Positions 9,012-22,579 are shown, counted from the stretch's first letter. The stretch: 64,000 nt of DNA from JAJEFO01 sp965209045 (GCA_965209045.1 CBDBPW010000002.1:682001-746000), one strand, 5' to 3'. The notes: generated by a model from the sequence alone, not told the origin. Numbers and translations are program-made.

Positions 9012-10433
9012 ATGAAGCTGGCATTGGGACTGATCCTTCCGTTGGCCGCAGCAAGCTCAGGAATGGCGCTTGCCCAGGAAGTCATCACCAAGCAGTACGA
9101 CGATGGCGGCATCTACGAAGGCACGTTCAAGGACGGCAAGCAGCACGGACAGGGAACGTATCGCCTGCCCAACGGCTACGTCTATGAAGGCGAATGGGTG
9201 GAAGGGAGGATTGAGGGCCAAGGCAAGGCAAGCTACGGCAACGGCGCGGTCTACGTCGGCCAGTTCGTGAACGGAAAGCCGGAAGGAACCGGCAGAATCA
9301 TCTTTGCCGAAGGTGGCACGTATGACGGCGAGTGGCGCGACGGCAGGATCAACGGCCGGGGTGTTGCCGAATACGCCTCCGGAGTGCGCTATGCCGGAGA
9401 ATTCGTCGACGCCTTGCCTCATGGACAGGGTCGGATGGAGCACCGGAACGGCTACGTCTACGAAGGCGCCTGGTCAAATGGAAAGAAAGAAGGCCAGGGA
9501 CGCATCGAGTACGCGGACGGCGCGATCTACGACGGCACGCTTGTCGGAGGCCTGCGTGACGGCATTGGCTCGCTCGCAATGGCTGACGGGACGATCTATG
9601 ACGGCGCGTGGTCCAGGGATCAGTTTCACGGAGACGGGCGCCTGGCTCAGCCGAACGGTGACGTCTATGAGGGCGAGTTCCTCGAAGGCAGGCGCCACGG
9701 CGAAGGTCGCGTCTCTTATGCCAGCGGTGATCTCTACGAAGGGACCTTCAAGGCAGACATGCGAGACGGCCAGGGTGTCTTCACCGGCAGTGACGGCTAC
9801 AGGTATGCGGGCACGTGGGTCGCGGACAGGATCGAGGGCGCCGGCGAAGTCACCTATCCCGACGGCTCCGTCTACACAGGCACTTTCAAGGACAACAGGA
9901 CGCACGGTACCGGCAAGATCGTCTATGCCGACGGCGGCAGCTACGAAGGCGACTGGGTTGACGGCGTGATCGACGGCATGGGATCCGTGACCTATGCCAA
10001 TGGCACCGTCTACGAAGGCGAATTCAAGGATGCCCAGATGCACGGCATTGGCAAGATCGTCTTCGAGAGCGGCCTTTCCTATGAAGGCGAGTGGGTGAAC
10101 GGTCAACGCGAGGGTGAAGGCGTGTTGGACTACACGAACGGTTCGGTCTACCAAGGCACCTTCGTGAACGGCAAGCGCGAAGGAACGGGCACACTCAGAA
10201 CGGCCGACGGCTACACCTATACCGGTGAATGGACGGCGGGAAAGATCGAGGGCCATGGGGTCGCAACCTACGCGAACGGCGGCGTCTACGAAGGCGCGTT
10301 CCATGCCGGCAAGCGCCATGGCTGGGGCACGATGCGCTACGAAAACGGTGTGGAGCTCAGCGGCATCTGGGAGAACGGATCACTGACCACTGGCTTGGAC
10401 GAGCCGACCCCGAACCAGACCGAAGGCGACTGA
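9012..10433 (+). CDS. Secreted MORN-repeat protein
   Basis: 473 residues. The ATG at 9012 gives a signal peptide (MKLALGLILPLAAASSGMALA) with likely cleavage near residue 21; the frame upstream of it is not signal-like. The remainder is almost entirely 18-19 consecutive 23-residue MORN repeats of the form VYEGEW-x4-GxGxx-Y-NG. The first aromatic after YxG alternates F and W through most of the array, suggesting a 46-residue duplicated unit. MORN arrays form extended beta-hairpin rods that bind lipids or proteins. Here the array would be periplasmic or at the surface. The partner is unknown. Confidence 0.9.
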   Translation: MKLALGLILPLAAASSGMALAQEVITKQYDDGGIYEGTFKDGKQHGQGTYRLPNGYVYEGEWVEGRIEGQGKASYGNGAVYVGQFVNGKPEGTGRIIFAEGGTYDGEWRDGRINGRGVAEYASGVRYAGEFVDALPHGQGRMEHRNGYVYEGAWSNGKKEGQGRIEYADGAIYDGTLVGGLRDGIGSLAMADGTIYDGAWSRDQFHGDGRLAQPNGDVYEGEFLEGRRHGEGRVSYASGDLYEGTFKADMRDGQGVFTGSDGYRYAGTWVADRIEGAGEVTYPDGSVYTGTFKDNRTHGTGKIVYADGGSYEGDWVDGVIDGMGSVTYANGTVYEGEFKDAQMHGIGKIVFESGLSYEGEWVNGQREGEGVLDYTNGSVYQGTFVNGKREGTGTLRTADGYTYTGEWTAGKIEGHGVATYANGGVYEGAFHAGKRHGWGTMRYENGVELSGIWENGSLTTGLDEPTPNQTEGD

Positions 10434-10942
10434 CGCCCACGGTCCCAATCGAGAGTGTTGCAACGGGGCTTCCGTCGAACGACGAGCAATGGAACGCTCA
10501 CGTCATGCAGTCCGGCGCAAGCAGACGCTCTGAATGTCCGGAAGGGCGTCGCGTCGTCAGGAAGATTCTTGCCTCCACAAGACCCGGACCACTCCATGTC
10601 GTCCGGAAGGGATCCGCGTCAAGCGATGCAGCGCATGCAGGCGCCGCATTGAAGCGCCACGGCACAACGCTGCCGGACATCAGTCGCAGCGTCGCCATTC
10701 CAGGAAAATCGCGCTTCTTGACGTGCAGCCTTCTTGACTCGCCAGACAGTGTCAGAAGCGCAAGTGCGCGAAGCGCCGGGAATGCCGCAGAAGGGCCGGT
10801 GCACTGGATTGGCACTTGGAGCGAGATTCCGGACGCTCTTGATCGGCCCATTCCGCAAGCGGGCCCATCACGGCGGTGGCGGCAACCGCCGTCTCAGCCG
10901 ATTCCGAATCTCGTCGGCGTGCCAATGAAGTTTGGCTGCATT
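10434..10942. other. Intergenic region without recognised gene
   Basis: 509 bp between the MORN gene and the convergent GNAT gene. Only short shadow frames are present and no clear terminator, RNA or repeat was seen. Confidence 0.5.
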
Positions 10943-11440
10943 TCATGCCTTGCCGTCTGCTTGTGGAGTGATCTGATAAGTCAGCCATCCGGTCCTCTCG
11001 GCAACGGAATCGTACAGTTGCTGTGCCTGACGGTTATCCTGTGCCGTCATCCAGCGCACGAAGTCCCAGCCTTCCCTCTCCGCAAGCACGGAAGTCGCTT
11101 CAATCAAGCGGCGACCGACCCCGCGGCCTCGTTCGGCGGGCACGACAAACAGATCGTCAAGAAAGCAGGCAGGGCTTCCCGTCAGAGTGCGGAAATATGG
11201 GCGAAAATGGGCAATTCCGACAATCTGGTCATCCAAGACAGCTACCAGTCCGCTCGTGGGGTGGTCTCCATCCATTAGCCAGCCCCAGACTTGATCGAGG
11301 ACCTTCTCGCTCAGCGGCTGATCGTAGAAGTGGCCGTAACTGGCAAACAGCTTGCACCAATCTGGTCGATCCTGCTCCCGGACAGCCCGAATCTCGACTT
11401 CGACGGAATCCTTGGTCCGACCCAAATCGTTGCGCATCAT
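10943..11440 (-). CDS. GNAT family N-acetyltransferase
   Basis: 165 residues. The acetyl-CoA binding motif A is DDLFVVPAERGRGVGRRLI, with the R-x2-G-x-G/A pyrophosphate loop, followed by motif B YDSVAERTGW. The start is set by a strong AAGGAGG Shine-Dalgarno eight or so bases before the ATG-ATG pair at 11440/11437; the open frame continuing to 11701 has no family match. The substrate is unknown. It is transcribed divergently from leuA. Confidence 0.92.
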   Translation of the reverse strand: MMRNDLGRTKDSVEVEIRAVREQDRPDWCKLFASYGHFYDQPLSEKVLDQVWGWLMDGDHPTSGLVAVLDDQIVGIAHFRPYFRTLTGSPACFLDDLFVVPAERGRGVGRRLIEATSVLAEREGWDFVRWMTAQDNRQAQQLYDSVAERTGWLTYQITPQADGKA

Positions 11441-11682
11441 GGATACCACCCTCCTTGGGGACAGGCCGCCTTGGCAATCCTGGGTTTCGGCTCTGGTAAG
11501 CGCGTCCGAAACGGAAATCCATGCGAATCGGCGCACAAGGTCAGGGATCAACACGGATGTCCTGCTCTGGCTGCCGCCGACCGAAGCGACAGGTCTTGCT
11601 GGATGTCCGCACCTTCGGCAAAGGCGCGCCGGTCCAAGCCGCACGGCGCAGGAAGTGTTGCCGAAAGTGTTCAACTGAGCCT

Positions 11683-11711
11683 TTGACACCCGCTCCCGCA
11701 ACGACTAACGT
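11683..11711 (+). promoter_or_regulatory. Predicted promoter of the leu leader/leuA transcript
   Basis: A consensus -35 TTGACA (11683-11688), exactly 17 bp, then TAACGT (11706-11711) as -10. This is the best sigma-70-type promoter I found in the window. The expected transcription start is at about 11718-11720, which coincides with the ATG of the leader peptide at 11720. Confidence 0.7.
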
Positions 11712-11719
11712 CCGCTTCC

Positions 11720-11794
11720 ATGAAACAGGCAAGCCAAATCGCACATTCGCGTGCCGATCGATTCGGCCTGCTCCTTCTCCTTAGCCGCCTCTGA
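11720..11794 (+). CDS. leuL: leu operon leader peptide (attenuator), 24 residues
   Basis: A 24-codon frame beginning MKQASQIAHSRADRFG and continuing with five consecutive leucine codons (CTG CTC CTT CTC CTT, residues 17-21), then Ser, Arg, Leu and TGA. A run of Leu codons just before a stop upstream of leuA is the hallmark of ribosome-mediated attenuation by leucine-tRNA supply. The predicted transcription start lies at or one or two bases before the ATG and no Shine-Dalgarno precedes it, so the leader mRNA is probably leaderless. The downstream hairpin overlaps the last codons. Confidence 0.75.
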   Translation: MKQASQIAHSRADRFGLLLLLSRL

Positions 11795-11848
11795 GCGCGC
11801 CTTTCGGCGCGACCGCTCAGAGGATGTCCTCGCGCCGGGAAAAAGACT
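11788..11848 (+). promoter_or_regulatory. Candidate attenuator hairpins downstream of leuL
   Basis: CCTCTGAGCG (11788-11797) pairs with CGCTCAGAGG (11814-11823) around an inner CGCC/GGCG stem. The 3' part can alternatively pair as CGGCGCG with CGCGCCG enclosing GAGG/CCTC (about 11805-11837). The two folds are mutually exclusive, as expected of an antiterminator/terminator switch. No U-tract follows the second hairpin (it is followed by AAAAAG), so the termination mechanism is unclear; it could be Rho-dependent or act on translation. Confidence 0.5.
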
Positions 11849-12044
11849 AGGGAGACAATCTTGCAAACGATCAATCTGGCGATGGGGCCGCCAAGTTCCA
11901 CGCCCCGCATCATGGCCATGGCCCCCGCGAGGCGGCCCGCGCGCATCATGTCGCCGGATCCTGCAAGAGATGGTCCGGAGCGACGGGATTCCCGGAGATC
12001 AGGGCCAACGCCCAGCGACATGCCAGGAATTCGAGGACAGGAAA

Positions 12045-13613
12045 ATGGCTGACTGCGAACGCGTACTGATATTCGACACGACGCTGCGGGATGGAGAGCA
12101 AAGCCCCGGTGCAACCATGAGCCACGCTGAAAAACTCGAAATCGCCGAGCTTCTTGACGAGATGGGCGTGGACATCATCGAGGCAGGGTTTCCGATTGCC
12201 TCGGAGGGAGACTTTGAGGCCGTGAGCGAGATCTCCAGGCTCGCCCAAAGCGCGGTGATCTGCGGGCTGGCACGCGCGAACTTCCAGGACATCGATCGCT
12301 GCTGGGAGGCCGTGCGGAAGGCGAAGCGGCCGCGAATTCACACTTTCATCGGCACGTCCCCGCTGCATCGCGACATTCCGAAGCTCTCGAAAGATGAGAT
12401 GGCGGAACGAATCCACGATACCGTGACCCATGCGCGCAATCTCTGCGACAATGTCCAATGGTCGCCGATGGATGCGACACGGACAGAATGGGACTACCTC
12501 GCGCGCGTCGTCGAGATCGCGATCAAGGCGGGCGCGACAACGATCAACATCCCTGACACGGTCGGCTACACGGCACCCCGCGAAAGCGCCGGGTTGATCA
12601 GGCGCCTGATCAAGGAGGTGCCGGGGGCGAACGAAGTCGTTTTCGCGACCCATTGCCACAATGACCTTGGCATGGCGACTGCGAACGCCCTTGCTGCGGT
12701 CGAAGGTGGCGCACGGCAGATCGAATGCACGATCAACGGGCTGGGCGAACGGGCCGGCAACACCGCCCTTGAGGAAGTCGTGATGGCGATGCGCGTGCGC
12801 GGCGACATCATGCCCTTCAAGACCGGCGTCGACACCACAAAGCTGATCCATGTTTCGCGGCGCGTGGCAACCGTGTCCGGCTTTGCTGTGCAGTACAACA
12901 AGGCAATCGTCGGCAAGAATGCATTCGCTCACGAGAGTGGCATCCACCAGGACGGAATGCTGAAGAACGCCGAAACCTTCGAGATAATGCGCCCGGAGGA
13001 TGTCGGGCTTTCGGAAACCAGCATCGTGATGGGCAAGCATTCGGGCCGCGCGGCGCTGAGATCAAAGTTGAGGGAACTGGGCTTTGATCCCGGAGACAAT
13101 CAGCTGAATGACATTTTCGTTCGCTTCAAGGCACTCGCCGACCGCAAGAAGGAAGTCTTCGATGACGACCTTGTCGCATTGATGAGGGACCAGGAGACCG
13201 GCGAAGCGAATGACCGCATCAAGGTCAAGTTTCTTCGGGTTATCTGCGGCACCGAAGCGCCACAGTCCGCAGACCTGATTCTAGAAATCGACGGTGATGA
13301 GACTCGCGGCACCGCCCAGGGCGACGGGCCGGTCGACGCGACGTTCAACGCGGTCAAGAGGCTCTTTCCCCACAAGGCACGGCTTCAGCTTTATCAGGTG
13401 CAGGCTGTGACCGAAGGCACGGACGCCCAAGCAACTGTCAGCGTGCGAATGGACGAAGACGGCCTGATCGCAACCGGCCAGTCTGCGGACACGGACACCG
13501 TCGTGGCAAGTGCAAAGGCATATGTGAACGCGCTCAACCGGCTCCTGGTCCGGCGGCAGAGGGCGGGACCCGATGCTGATGTGAAGCAAGTGTCATACCG
13601 GGTCACCGGGTGA
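12045..13613 (+). CDS. leuA: 2-isopropylmalate synthase
   Basis: 522 residues, first committed enzyme of leucine synthesis (acetyl-CoA plus 2-oxoisovalerate). The TIM barrel starts with FDTTLRDGEQSPGATM (residues 9-24, the LeuA/HMGL-like signature 1). It also contains HCHNDLGMATAN (signature 2, metal-binding His) and ends with the LeuA regulatory domain that binds leucine for feedback inhibition. The ATG at 12045 follows an AGGACAG ribosome site; the frame upstream lacks homology. About 250 bp of leader with leuL precede it, so expression is probably attenuated by charged tRNA-Leu. Confidence 0.95.
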   Translation: MADCERVLIFDTTLRDGEQSPGATMSHAEKLEIAELLDEMGVDIIEAGFPIASEGDFEAVSEISRLAQSAVICGLARANFQDIDRCWEAVRKAKRPRIHTFIGTSPLHRDIPKLSKDEMAERIHDTVTHARNLCDNVQWSPMDATRTEWDYLARVVEIAIKAGATTINIPDTVGYTAPRESAGLIRRLIKEVPGANEVVFATHCHNDLGMATANALAAVEGGARQIECTINGLGERAGNTALEEVVMAMRVRGDIMPFKTGVDTTKLIHVSRRVATVSGFAVQYNKAIVGKNAFAHESGIHQDGMLKNAETFEIMRPEDVGLSETSIVMGKHSGRAALRSKLRELGFDPGDNQLNDIFVRFKALADRKKEVFDDDLVALMRDQETGEANDRIKVKFLRVICGTEAPQSADLILEIDGDETRGTAQGDGPVDATFNAVKRLFPHKARLQLYQVQAVTEGTDAQATVSVRMDEDGLIATGQSADTDTVVASAKAYVNALNRLLVRRQRAGPDADVKQVSYRVTG

Positions 13614-13677
13614 CGCCCGGTAGCGGCACGCTTCAAGGCGGGGCTTGCATTGCTCCTCGGTCCGCGAGGTTGGCCGC

Positions 13678-14610
13678 CTAGCGCGCCTCAAGAAACTGAA
13701 GTGCATCCGTGATGAAGCGCGTTCTCGTCACGGGCACCTCCATCATGACCTCATGCCTCGCGCCCTGGATGACGCAGAGCCGCGCGGATGGCCATGCGAC
13801 GTGCATCCTGCGAATGGCGCTCGCCGACACGACCCGCTCGTCGCTGCCCAAGGCGGTCAGGACAGGAATCTCGGGCCGAGGCATCCTTGCAAGCCAGCGA
13901 TGCTCGGCGATGGCGCTGCCGACCCATCCAGTAGAAGGGCCGCCAAGCACCAAGGCCGGCTCTTCCGTCAACTGACGAGCCATGTGCGCAAACGTCTCCC
14001 GGTCGCGCGTAAGCAGGTTCGTGTCAAATTCCGCCTCGGTGACGTAGTTGCCGGGTCCGGAACCCGGGACATAGCGGCGTTCAATGCCGAGAGGTCCCAG
14101 AAGATGTGGCAGGAAGATCGCCACCGGCCAGATGAAGAGCGGCATCTTGAATCCCCACATCGGAGCGGAGAACACCGCCTTCCTGACCGGCAATCCCTCG
14201 ATCAGGGACCTCAACCCGATGCATCCGCCCATGGAGTGGGCAACGAGGAACCAGGGTTCGGGCAGGCTGCCAGCTCGCGCCGTCGAGACCAGTTCGGCCA
14301 CGTCCAACTGATAGTCCCGGAAGGATGCCACATGTCCCAGCCTCGAATCGTCCGTCAACCGGTCCGAGAAGCCCTGCCCTCGCCAGTCTACCGTGGCGAC
14401 CGCGTAGCCTGCCCCGTGCAGGTCACGCGCGACCCGACCGTACTTTTCGGCATACTCCGTCCGCCCAGGAAACAGGAGAACTGAACCCTTCGCCCCGGCG
14501 ACGGGCCACAGGACGACACGGATGCGGCGACCGTCCCTGCCTCGCCGCCAGAAGGCCCGAACGGCTTCGGGACCTTCCGCGAGATCAGCACGAAATGGCG
14601 CACTCTCCAT
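13678..14610 (-). CDS. Alpha/beta hydrolase, lysophospholipase-like
   Basis: 310 residues. The nucleophile elbow is AHSMGG, the oxyanion region LLFPGRTEYAEKY, and late Asp (LGSDERVV) and His (GARHEVMME) complete the triad. The DWRGQGFSDRL motif is typical of PldB/monoacylglycerol-lipase-type enzymes (serine aminopeptidase S33/Hydrolase_4). The actual substrate is inferred. It starts 2 bp after the stop of the SCP2-domain gene, so the two are co-transcribed and may both act on lipids. Confidence 0.88.
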   Translation of the reverse strand: MESAPFRADLAEGPEAVRAFWRRGRDGRRIRVVLWPVAGAKGSVLLFPGRTEYAEKYGRVARDLHGAGYAVATVDWRGQGFSDRLTDDSRLGHVASFRDYQLDVAELVSTARAGSLPEPWFLVAHSMGGCIGLRSLIEGLPVRKAVFSAPMWGFKMPLFIWPVAIFLPHLLGPLGIERRYVPGSGPGNYVTEAEFDTNLLTRDRETFAHMARQLTEEPALVLGGPSTGWVGSAIAEHRWLARMPRPEIPVLTALGSDERVVSASAIRRMHVAWPSARLCVIQGARHEVMMEVPVTRTRFITDALQFLEAR

Positions 14611-14612
14611 GT

Positions 14613-14900
14613 TCAGGACAAAGCCGGGGCCAGCCTCATCGCAACGCCGATGTCTCCGTCGATCTTCAGCCTGCCGGACGCGAAGGCCGCTGTCGGATCC
14701 AGGTCGCCTGCGAGAATGTCACGGAACGTGCCGGCATCGGCTGTCATGGTCACTTCTGCCTCGTCGTCACCGGCTCGTGCACCTTCATCGTCCAGCAAGA
14801 TCGAGCCCTCGTCCTCGATGACGAACTTCGCCGTACCGTCAAATCCACCGTCCAGCTTGGAGTTCAGCATCGTGACCGCCTCATTGATTGCGTCGCTCAT
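14613..14900 (-). CDS. SCP2 sterol-binding-domain protein
   Basis: 95 residues, a stand-alone SCP2/UbiT-type lipid-binding domain. Typical features are the KFVIEDEGSILLDD strand, the EAEVTMTADAGTFRDILAG segment and the AFASGRLKIDGDIGVAMRL ending. These small cytosolic proteins bind hydrophobic ligands; here it is paired with a lipase-like hydrolase. Divergent from the TPR gene across a 69-bp gap. Confidence 0.9.
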   Translation of the reverse strand: MSDAINEAVTMLNSKLDGGFDGTAKFVIEDEGSILLDDEGARAGDDEAEVTMTADAGTFRDILAGDLDPTAAFASGRLKIDGDIGVAMRLAPALS

Positions 14901-14969
14901 GGGTATTTCCTCACTTTAATGTGTTGGGGCTCGAATTTGCCCGCCGATTGGATAGGTTACGATCAACAT

Positions 14970-15530
14970 ATGCGCCTTATTCGCCCATACCTCAAATCCT
15001 TGGTCGCCGCAGTCACTGCATGCCTCACTCTGCTGTTCCCGGCATTTGCAGACGACGCGGAACTTGATGCGCTCTTCGAGAGCTTGCAGAATGCAAGCCC
15101 TGACACCGTCCAGCAGATCGAAATGCAGATATACCGGATCTGGTCGCAGTCGGGTTCGCAGGCAATGGACCTTCTGCTGGAGCGCGGGCGCAAAGCGCAT
15201 GCAGAAGGCGATTTCGGCCTTGCAATTGAACACTTCTCAGCCTTGGTGGATCACGCGCCAGACTTTGCCGAAGGATACAACGCCCGGGCCACGGCCTACT
15301 TTCAGACCGGTCGGTTCGGCCAGTCGCTGGCAGACATCCAGCAGACCCTGCTGCTCAACCCAAGGCATTTCGGGGCGATAAGCGGGCTGGCAGCCATTCT
15401 CGAGCAGATTGGTCGCCCGGAAGACGCCCTCGAGGCATTGCGCGCGGTCGAGAAATTGAGCCCGCACCGTGAAGGGCTCTTGGATGCGATCTCGCGCCTT
15501 GAAAGAAAAGTCGAGGGCGAGGCGATCTAG
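14970..15530 (+). CDS. Secreted TPR-repeat protein
   Basis: 186 residues starting at the ATG at 14970 with a signal peptide (hydrophobic core SLVAAVTACLTLLFPAFA, cleavage before DDAELD). Three tetratricopeptide repeats cover about 75-175, recognisable from LERGRKAHAEGDFGLAIEHF, YNARATAYFQTGRFGQSLAD and GLAAILEQIGRPEDALEAL. TPR domains mediate protein contacts; the protein is predicted periplasmic. Shadow frames upstream extend the open frame but are antisense to the hydrolase gene. Confidence 0.9.
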   Translation: MRLIRPYLKSLVAAVTACLTLLFPAFADDAELDALFESLQNASPDTVQQIEMQIYRIWSQSGSQAMDLLLERGRKAHAEGDFGLAIEHFSALVDHAPDFAEGYNARATAYFQTGRFGQSLADIQQTLLLNPRHFGAISGLAAILEQIGRPEDALEALRAVEKLSPHREGLLDAISRLERKVEGEAI

Positions 15531-15660
15531 GCGCACTTTGCTTCCATGCGGGCCAAGGCAGTCGAACCAGCCAGCAGCTGCAGTGCCTTCGAGGCCGTTG
15601 GCTGTCCGTGCCGAAGCCGCGCTTGCCGGAATGGGTCAAGCCGGACACGATGTCCGTCGT

Positions 15661-16719
15661 TCATCTGATGCCTTGACCGGAGCGCACGATCTCCTTCGTG
15701 CCGCCACTCTTCGCCGCCGCATGGACCGCTTCGATCACTTCGATGTTGCGGAAGCCGTCCTCCACCGTGACCAACGGCGGCACGCCCGAAAGGATGATGT
15801 CGAGGAAATGATTGAATTGGCGAACCATCGGATCCTCGTGCACCACGGCAATGCGCTCTTGCGTGATCGGCGACCACCAACCCTCCGGTCCGGCATGGGT
15901 CCATGCAGTGAGATCCGGCACGGAAAGGGCGCCCGTGGTTCCGGCGATCTGGTAGCAGGACTGATCGGTCTGAGGGTAGATCGGATTTTCGCCCGCGGTC
16001 AGCTCCCAGCTCCATGGTGCCGATGTTGCATCGCAAACTGACGCGGTGCCAAGCGCCCCGGAGGCGAATTCGAAGATCATCGCGCCCGTGTCCTCGACTT
16101 CCAGACCACGCACATCGTGCGAAACCCTCGCCTGAACGGACGTGATCGGTCCACAAAAGTGCTGCAGCAAATCAATGTCATGAATCAGGTTTATGCAGAC
16201 TGGCCCGCCCCCTGCCCTGACACGCCATTCGACGTTGAAATAGTCATCGTTCTTGTTCAGCCAGAACATGGCGTTGACGGCGACCACGCGGCCGATGCGG
16301 CCGCCCTCGATTGCGTCCCGCGCCATTTCGGCAATAGGCGAATGGCGCCGATGGTGGCCAACCAACACCGGCACTCCCGCCGCCCGCGACGCCTGCACCA
16401 GCGAACGGGCCTCGGCGATGCCATGGGCCAACGGCTTTTCAACCAACACGGGGACTCCGGCTTTCAGGCAAGCCACGGCCAGCGGCAGATGCAGGTGATT
16501 CGGGGCGGCGACAATGGCGCCGTCCGGGCGCCCTGTCCGCAGGTATTCGGTCAAGTCCGGATGCCATTCCGCACCGTGACTTTCGGCGACGCGTCCCGCG
16601 TCCGGATCAGGGTCGATTATCGCATCCAGCCGAACGGTTCGGGACACGATCTCGGCATGCGCCCGCCCGACGAGGCCAGCGCCTGCCACAGCGATCCTGG
16701 TCTCTGATCTTCTTGCCAA
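15661..16719 (-). CDS. Gfo/Idh/MocA family oxidoreductase
   Basis: 352 residues from a TTG start at 16719. I choose this start because it is preceded by GGAGGG at 7 bp and leads straight into the Rossmann motif RIAVAGAGLVGRAH; the ATG of the longer frame at 16959 would add 80 residues without homology. The family EKP motif is VLVEKPLAHG. The catalytic region is CINLIHDIDLLQHFCG. NAD(P)-dependent sugar or inositol-type dehydrogenase; the substrate cannot be deduced. Confidence 0.88.
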   Translation of the reverse strand: MARRSETRIAVAGAGLVGRAHAEIVSRTVRLDAIIDPDPDAGRVAESHGAEWHPDLTEYLRTGRPDGAIVAAPNHLHLPLAVACLKAGVPVLVEKPLAHGIAEARSLVQASRAAGVPVLVGHHRRHSPIAEMARDAIEGGRIGRVVAVNAMFWLNKNDDYFNVEWRVRAGGGPVCINLIHDIDLLQHFCGPITSVQARVSHDVRGLEVEDTGAMIFEFASGALGTASVCDATSAPWSWELTAGENPIYPQTDQSCYQIAGTTGALSVPDLTAWTHAGPEGWWSPITQERIAVVHEDPMVRQFNHFLDIILSGVPPLVTVEDGFRNIEVIEAVHAAAKSGGTKEIVRSGQGIR

Positions 16720-16995
16720 GGTCGCCCTCCACCCGAACAGGAATCCGTCCAGCCGGCCGCTGGAAGCAGGTCCAACTTGAAATCCACGGCCGCACGACAT
16801 GCAAGCCCGGTTTCGTCCCGCCTGGGCGTTGCCCTCGAGGTGGCCGTGGCGCATGGCGGCTGGCGCCGCAACGACACGTGGCACAAACGACGGTCCGACG
16901 GCGCTCGCCCCCGATTCGTTGTTCGGGCAGGGGATTGTTGAACTGCGCGACGGGTTCACCGCGCCATCGCAATAGAGATACGCTGAAAGCTCGCC

Positions 16996-17113
16996 AGGCT
17001 TGGCAGTGACCTACTCTCCCACGCCTTAAGACGCAGTACCATCGGCGCTGCAGCACTTAACGGCCGAGTTCGGGATGGGATCGGGTGTTTTGCATGCGCT
17101 ATGACCACCAAGC
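16996..17113 (-). rRNA. rrf: 5S ribosomal RNA
   Basis: About 118 nt with 5'/3' terminal complementarity (GGCTTGGTGG at the 5' end against a matching 3' end) and conserved internal parts such as CCCGATCCCATCCCGAACTC and CGCCGATGGTACTGC. It is the last gene of the operon, 60-odd bases after 23S. Ends are placed to within a few bases. Confidence 0.95.
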
Positions 17114-17177
17114 CAGAGGAGCTTTCAGCATCCAAGTCAGGGGGCATGCTCCTGATCGAGCCAGTCTACTTCTGGAT

Positions 17178-20007
<2,830 letters not shown>

Positions 20008-20305
20008 ATCCAGAAGAAGACAGGCTTCTTCCGCTGGCCTCCGCCCGAAGGCGGAAGCACGGATCAAGAGCATGCTATCCCGCCTGCCCGGACGGATGTC
20101 CGGACAAGCTGCACCGCCTGCGATCAGGCGGTGTGGTTAGTGTACTTGACTTGGATAGTGTCTTGCGCTGCAGGCCAGACCTGCCGACCTCCCCCCACCG
20201 GGGAAGATGCGCACGACACTGATGTGTATCTCTATGTACGATGTCAATTCATCCAGGACTGGATGGCAAAGCCGTCAGCTTTGCGATCAAGTCCGTGAAA
20301 CCGCT

Positions 20306-20381
20306 TGGTGGAGCGTATCGGGATCGAACCGATGACCCCCTGCTTGCAAAGCAGGTGCTCTCCCAGCTGAGCTAACGCCCC
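20306..20381 (-). tRNA. tRNA-Ala (TGC)
   Basis: 76 nt including an encoded CCA. It begins GGGGCGTTAGCTCAGCTGGG, has anticodon TGC in CTTTGCAAG, a TTCGAATC-type T arm (GGTTCGATCC) and a perfect acceptor stem. It sits in the 16S-23S spacer, between tRNA-Ile and 23S. Confidence 0.98.
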
Positions 20382-20394
20382 CCAGACCAAGGGA

Positions 20395-20471
<77 letters not shown>

Positions 20472-20598
20472 AAATACGGGCGGCGGCCCGCTTTCTTTGA
20501 TCCTGAAGAGATATGAGGACGGCCCGGACCGAGTCTTGTCCCGAAGGACTGCCAAGTTGATCCACGAACCCCGGACAAGTCCGGGACTGCCAGGATCT

Positions 20599-22069
<1,471 letters not shown>

Positions 22070-22295
22070 AAACGCCGTTACCGGCGTATCCTTGACGTCC
22101 GAACCCCTGCACATCGTTCCTGCACCCGGTCGGCGCAGGAACCGTCTCCGTCTGCGGCCACCTCCCCAAGGGAAGTCTCCGCAAACGGTGAAGCTGACAC
22201 TCCGGTCATCGGGGCGAACCCCTGCGGAGCCGATATGCAGATGTCCAGTCATCGCATGGACCAGACCGCCCACATATCTCTTCAGTGACCAACGA

Positions 22296-22308
22296 TTTCA
22301 AAGAGCGA
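22296..22308 (-). promoter_or_regulatory. boxA-like antitermination site in the rrn leader
   Basis: The minus-strand sequence TCGCTCTTTGAAA matches the core of boxA (GCTCTTT) recognised by NusB/NusE. It lies about 230 nt upstream of 16S and about 130 nt downstream of the predicted promoter, the expected place. Confidence 0.6.
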
Positions 22309-22444
22309 CAGAAACAAACCCACCGAATGCGCCACGACCTTGTGGCGCGACCCGCCTCGCTCATTCCTGTTTGCTTTTGCGTCTCGTAGCCGACCGGCCC
22401 GTCTGGCGCCCCGCCGACACCTCGCAGTGCCATCGGTAAGGGGC

Positions 22445-22473
22445 TGTTTACGCAGGCCGGACGGAACCTGCAA
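22445..22473 (-). promoter_or_regulatory. Predicted rRNA operon promoter
   Basis: On the minus strand TTGCAG (22473-22468), 17 bp, then TAAACA (22450-22445). AT-rich tracts (AAAAAATTT and GAAAAAGG) lie just upstream, as in an UP element. The leader from about 22437 to 22070 contains no gene. Confidence 0.55.
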
Positions 22474-22579
22474 GACCTTTTTCTCGTGGAAGGAAATTTT
22501 TTCCGGGAATCCGTGCATGCCGAATCATCTTGGCAGCGGGCGCCAATTCCGGTCGCGGAGCAGGCCGGCACGCCCGAGG

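Noticed and set aside
9090..10370. Regularly spaced repeats resembling a CRISPR-like array
   Set aside because: The 69-bp periodicity is the coding sequence of MORN repeats; units are diverged and in frame.
11861..12052. 63-codon plus-strand frame with TTG start before leuA
   Set aside because: No ribosome site or homology, overlaps leuA; considered part of the leader region.
11946..13040. 364-codon minus-strand open frame
   Set aside because: Shadow of leuA.
16900..16995. tRNA-fMet expected after 5S in Rhodobacterales
   Set aside because: No cloverleaf or fMet anticodon loop could be found between 5S and the Gfo/Idh/MocA gene.
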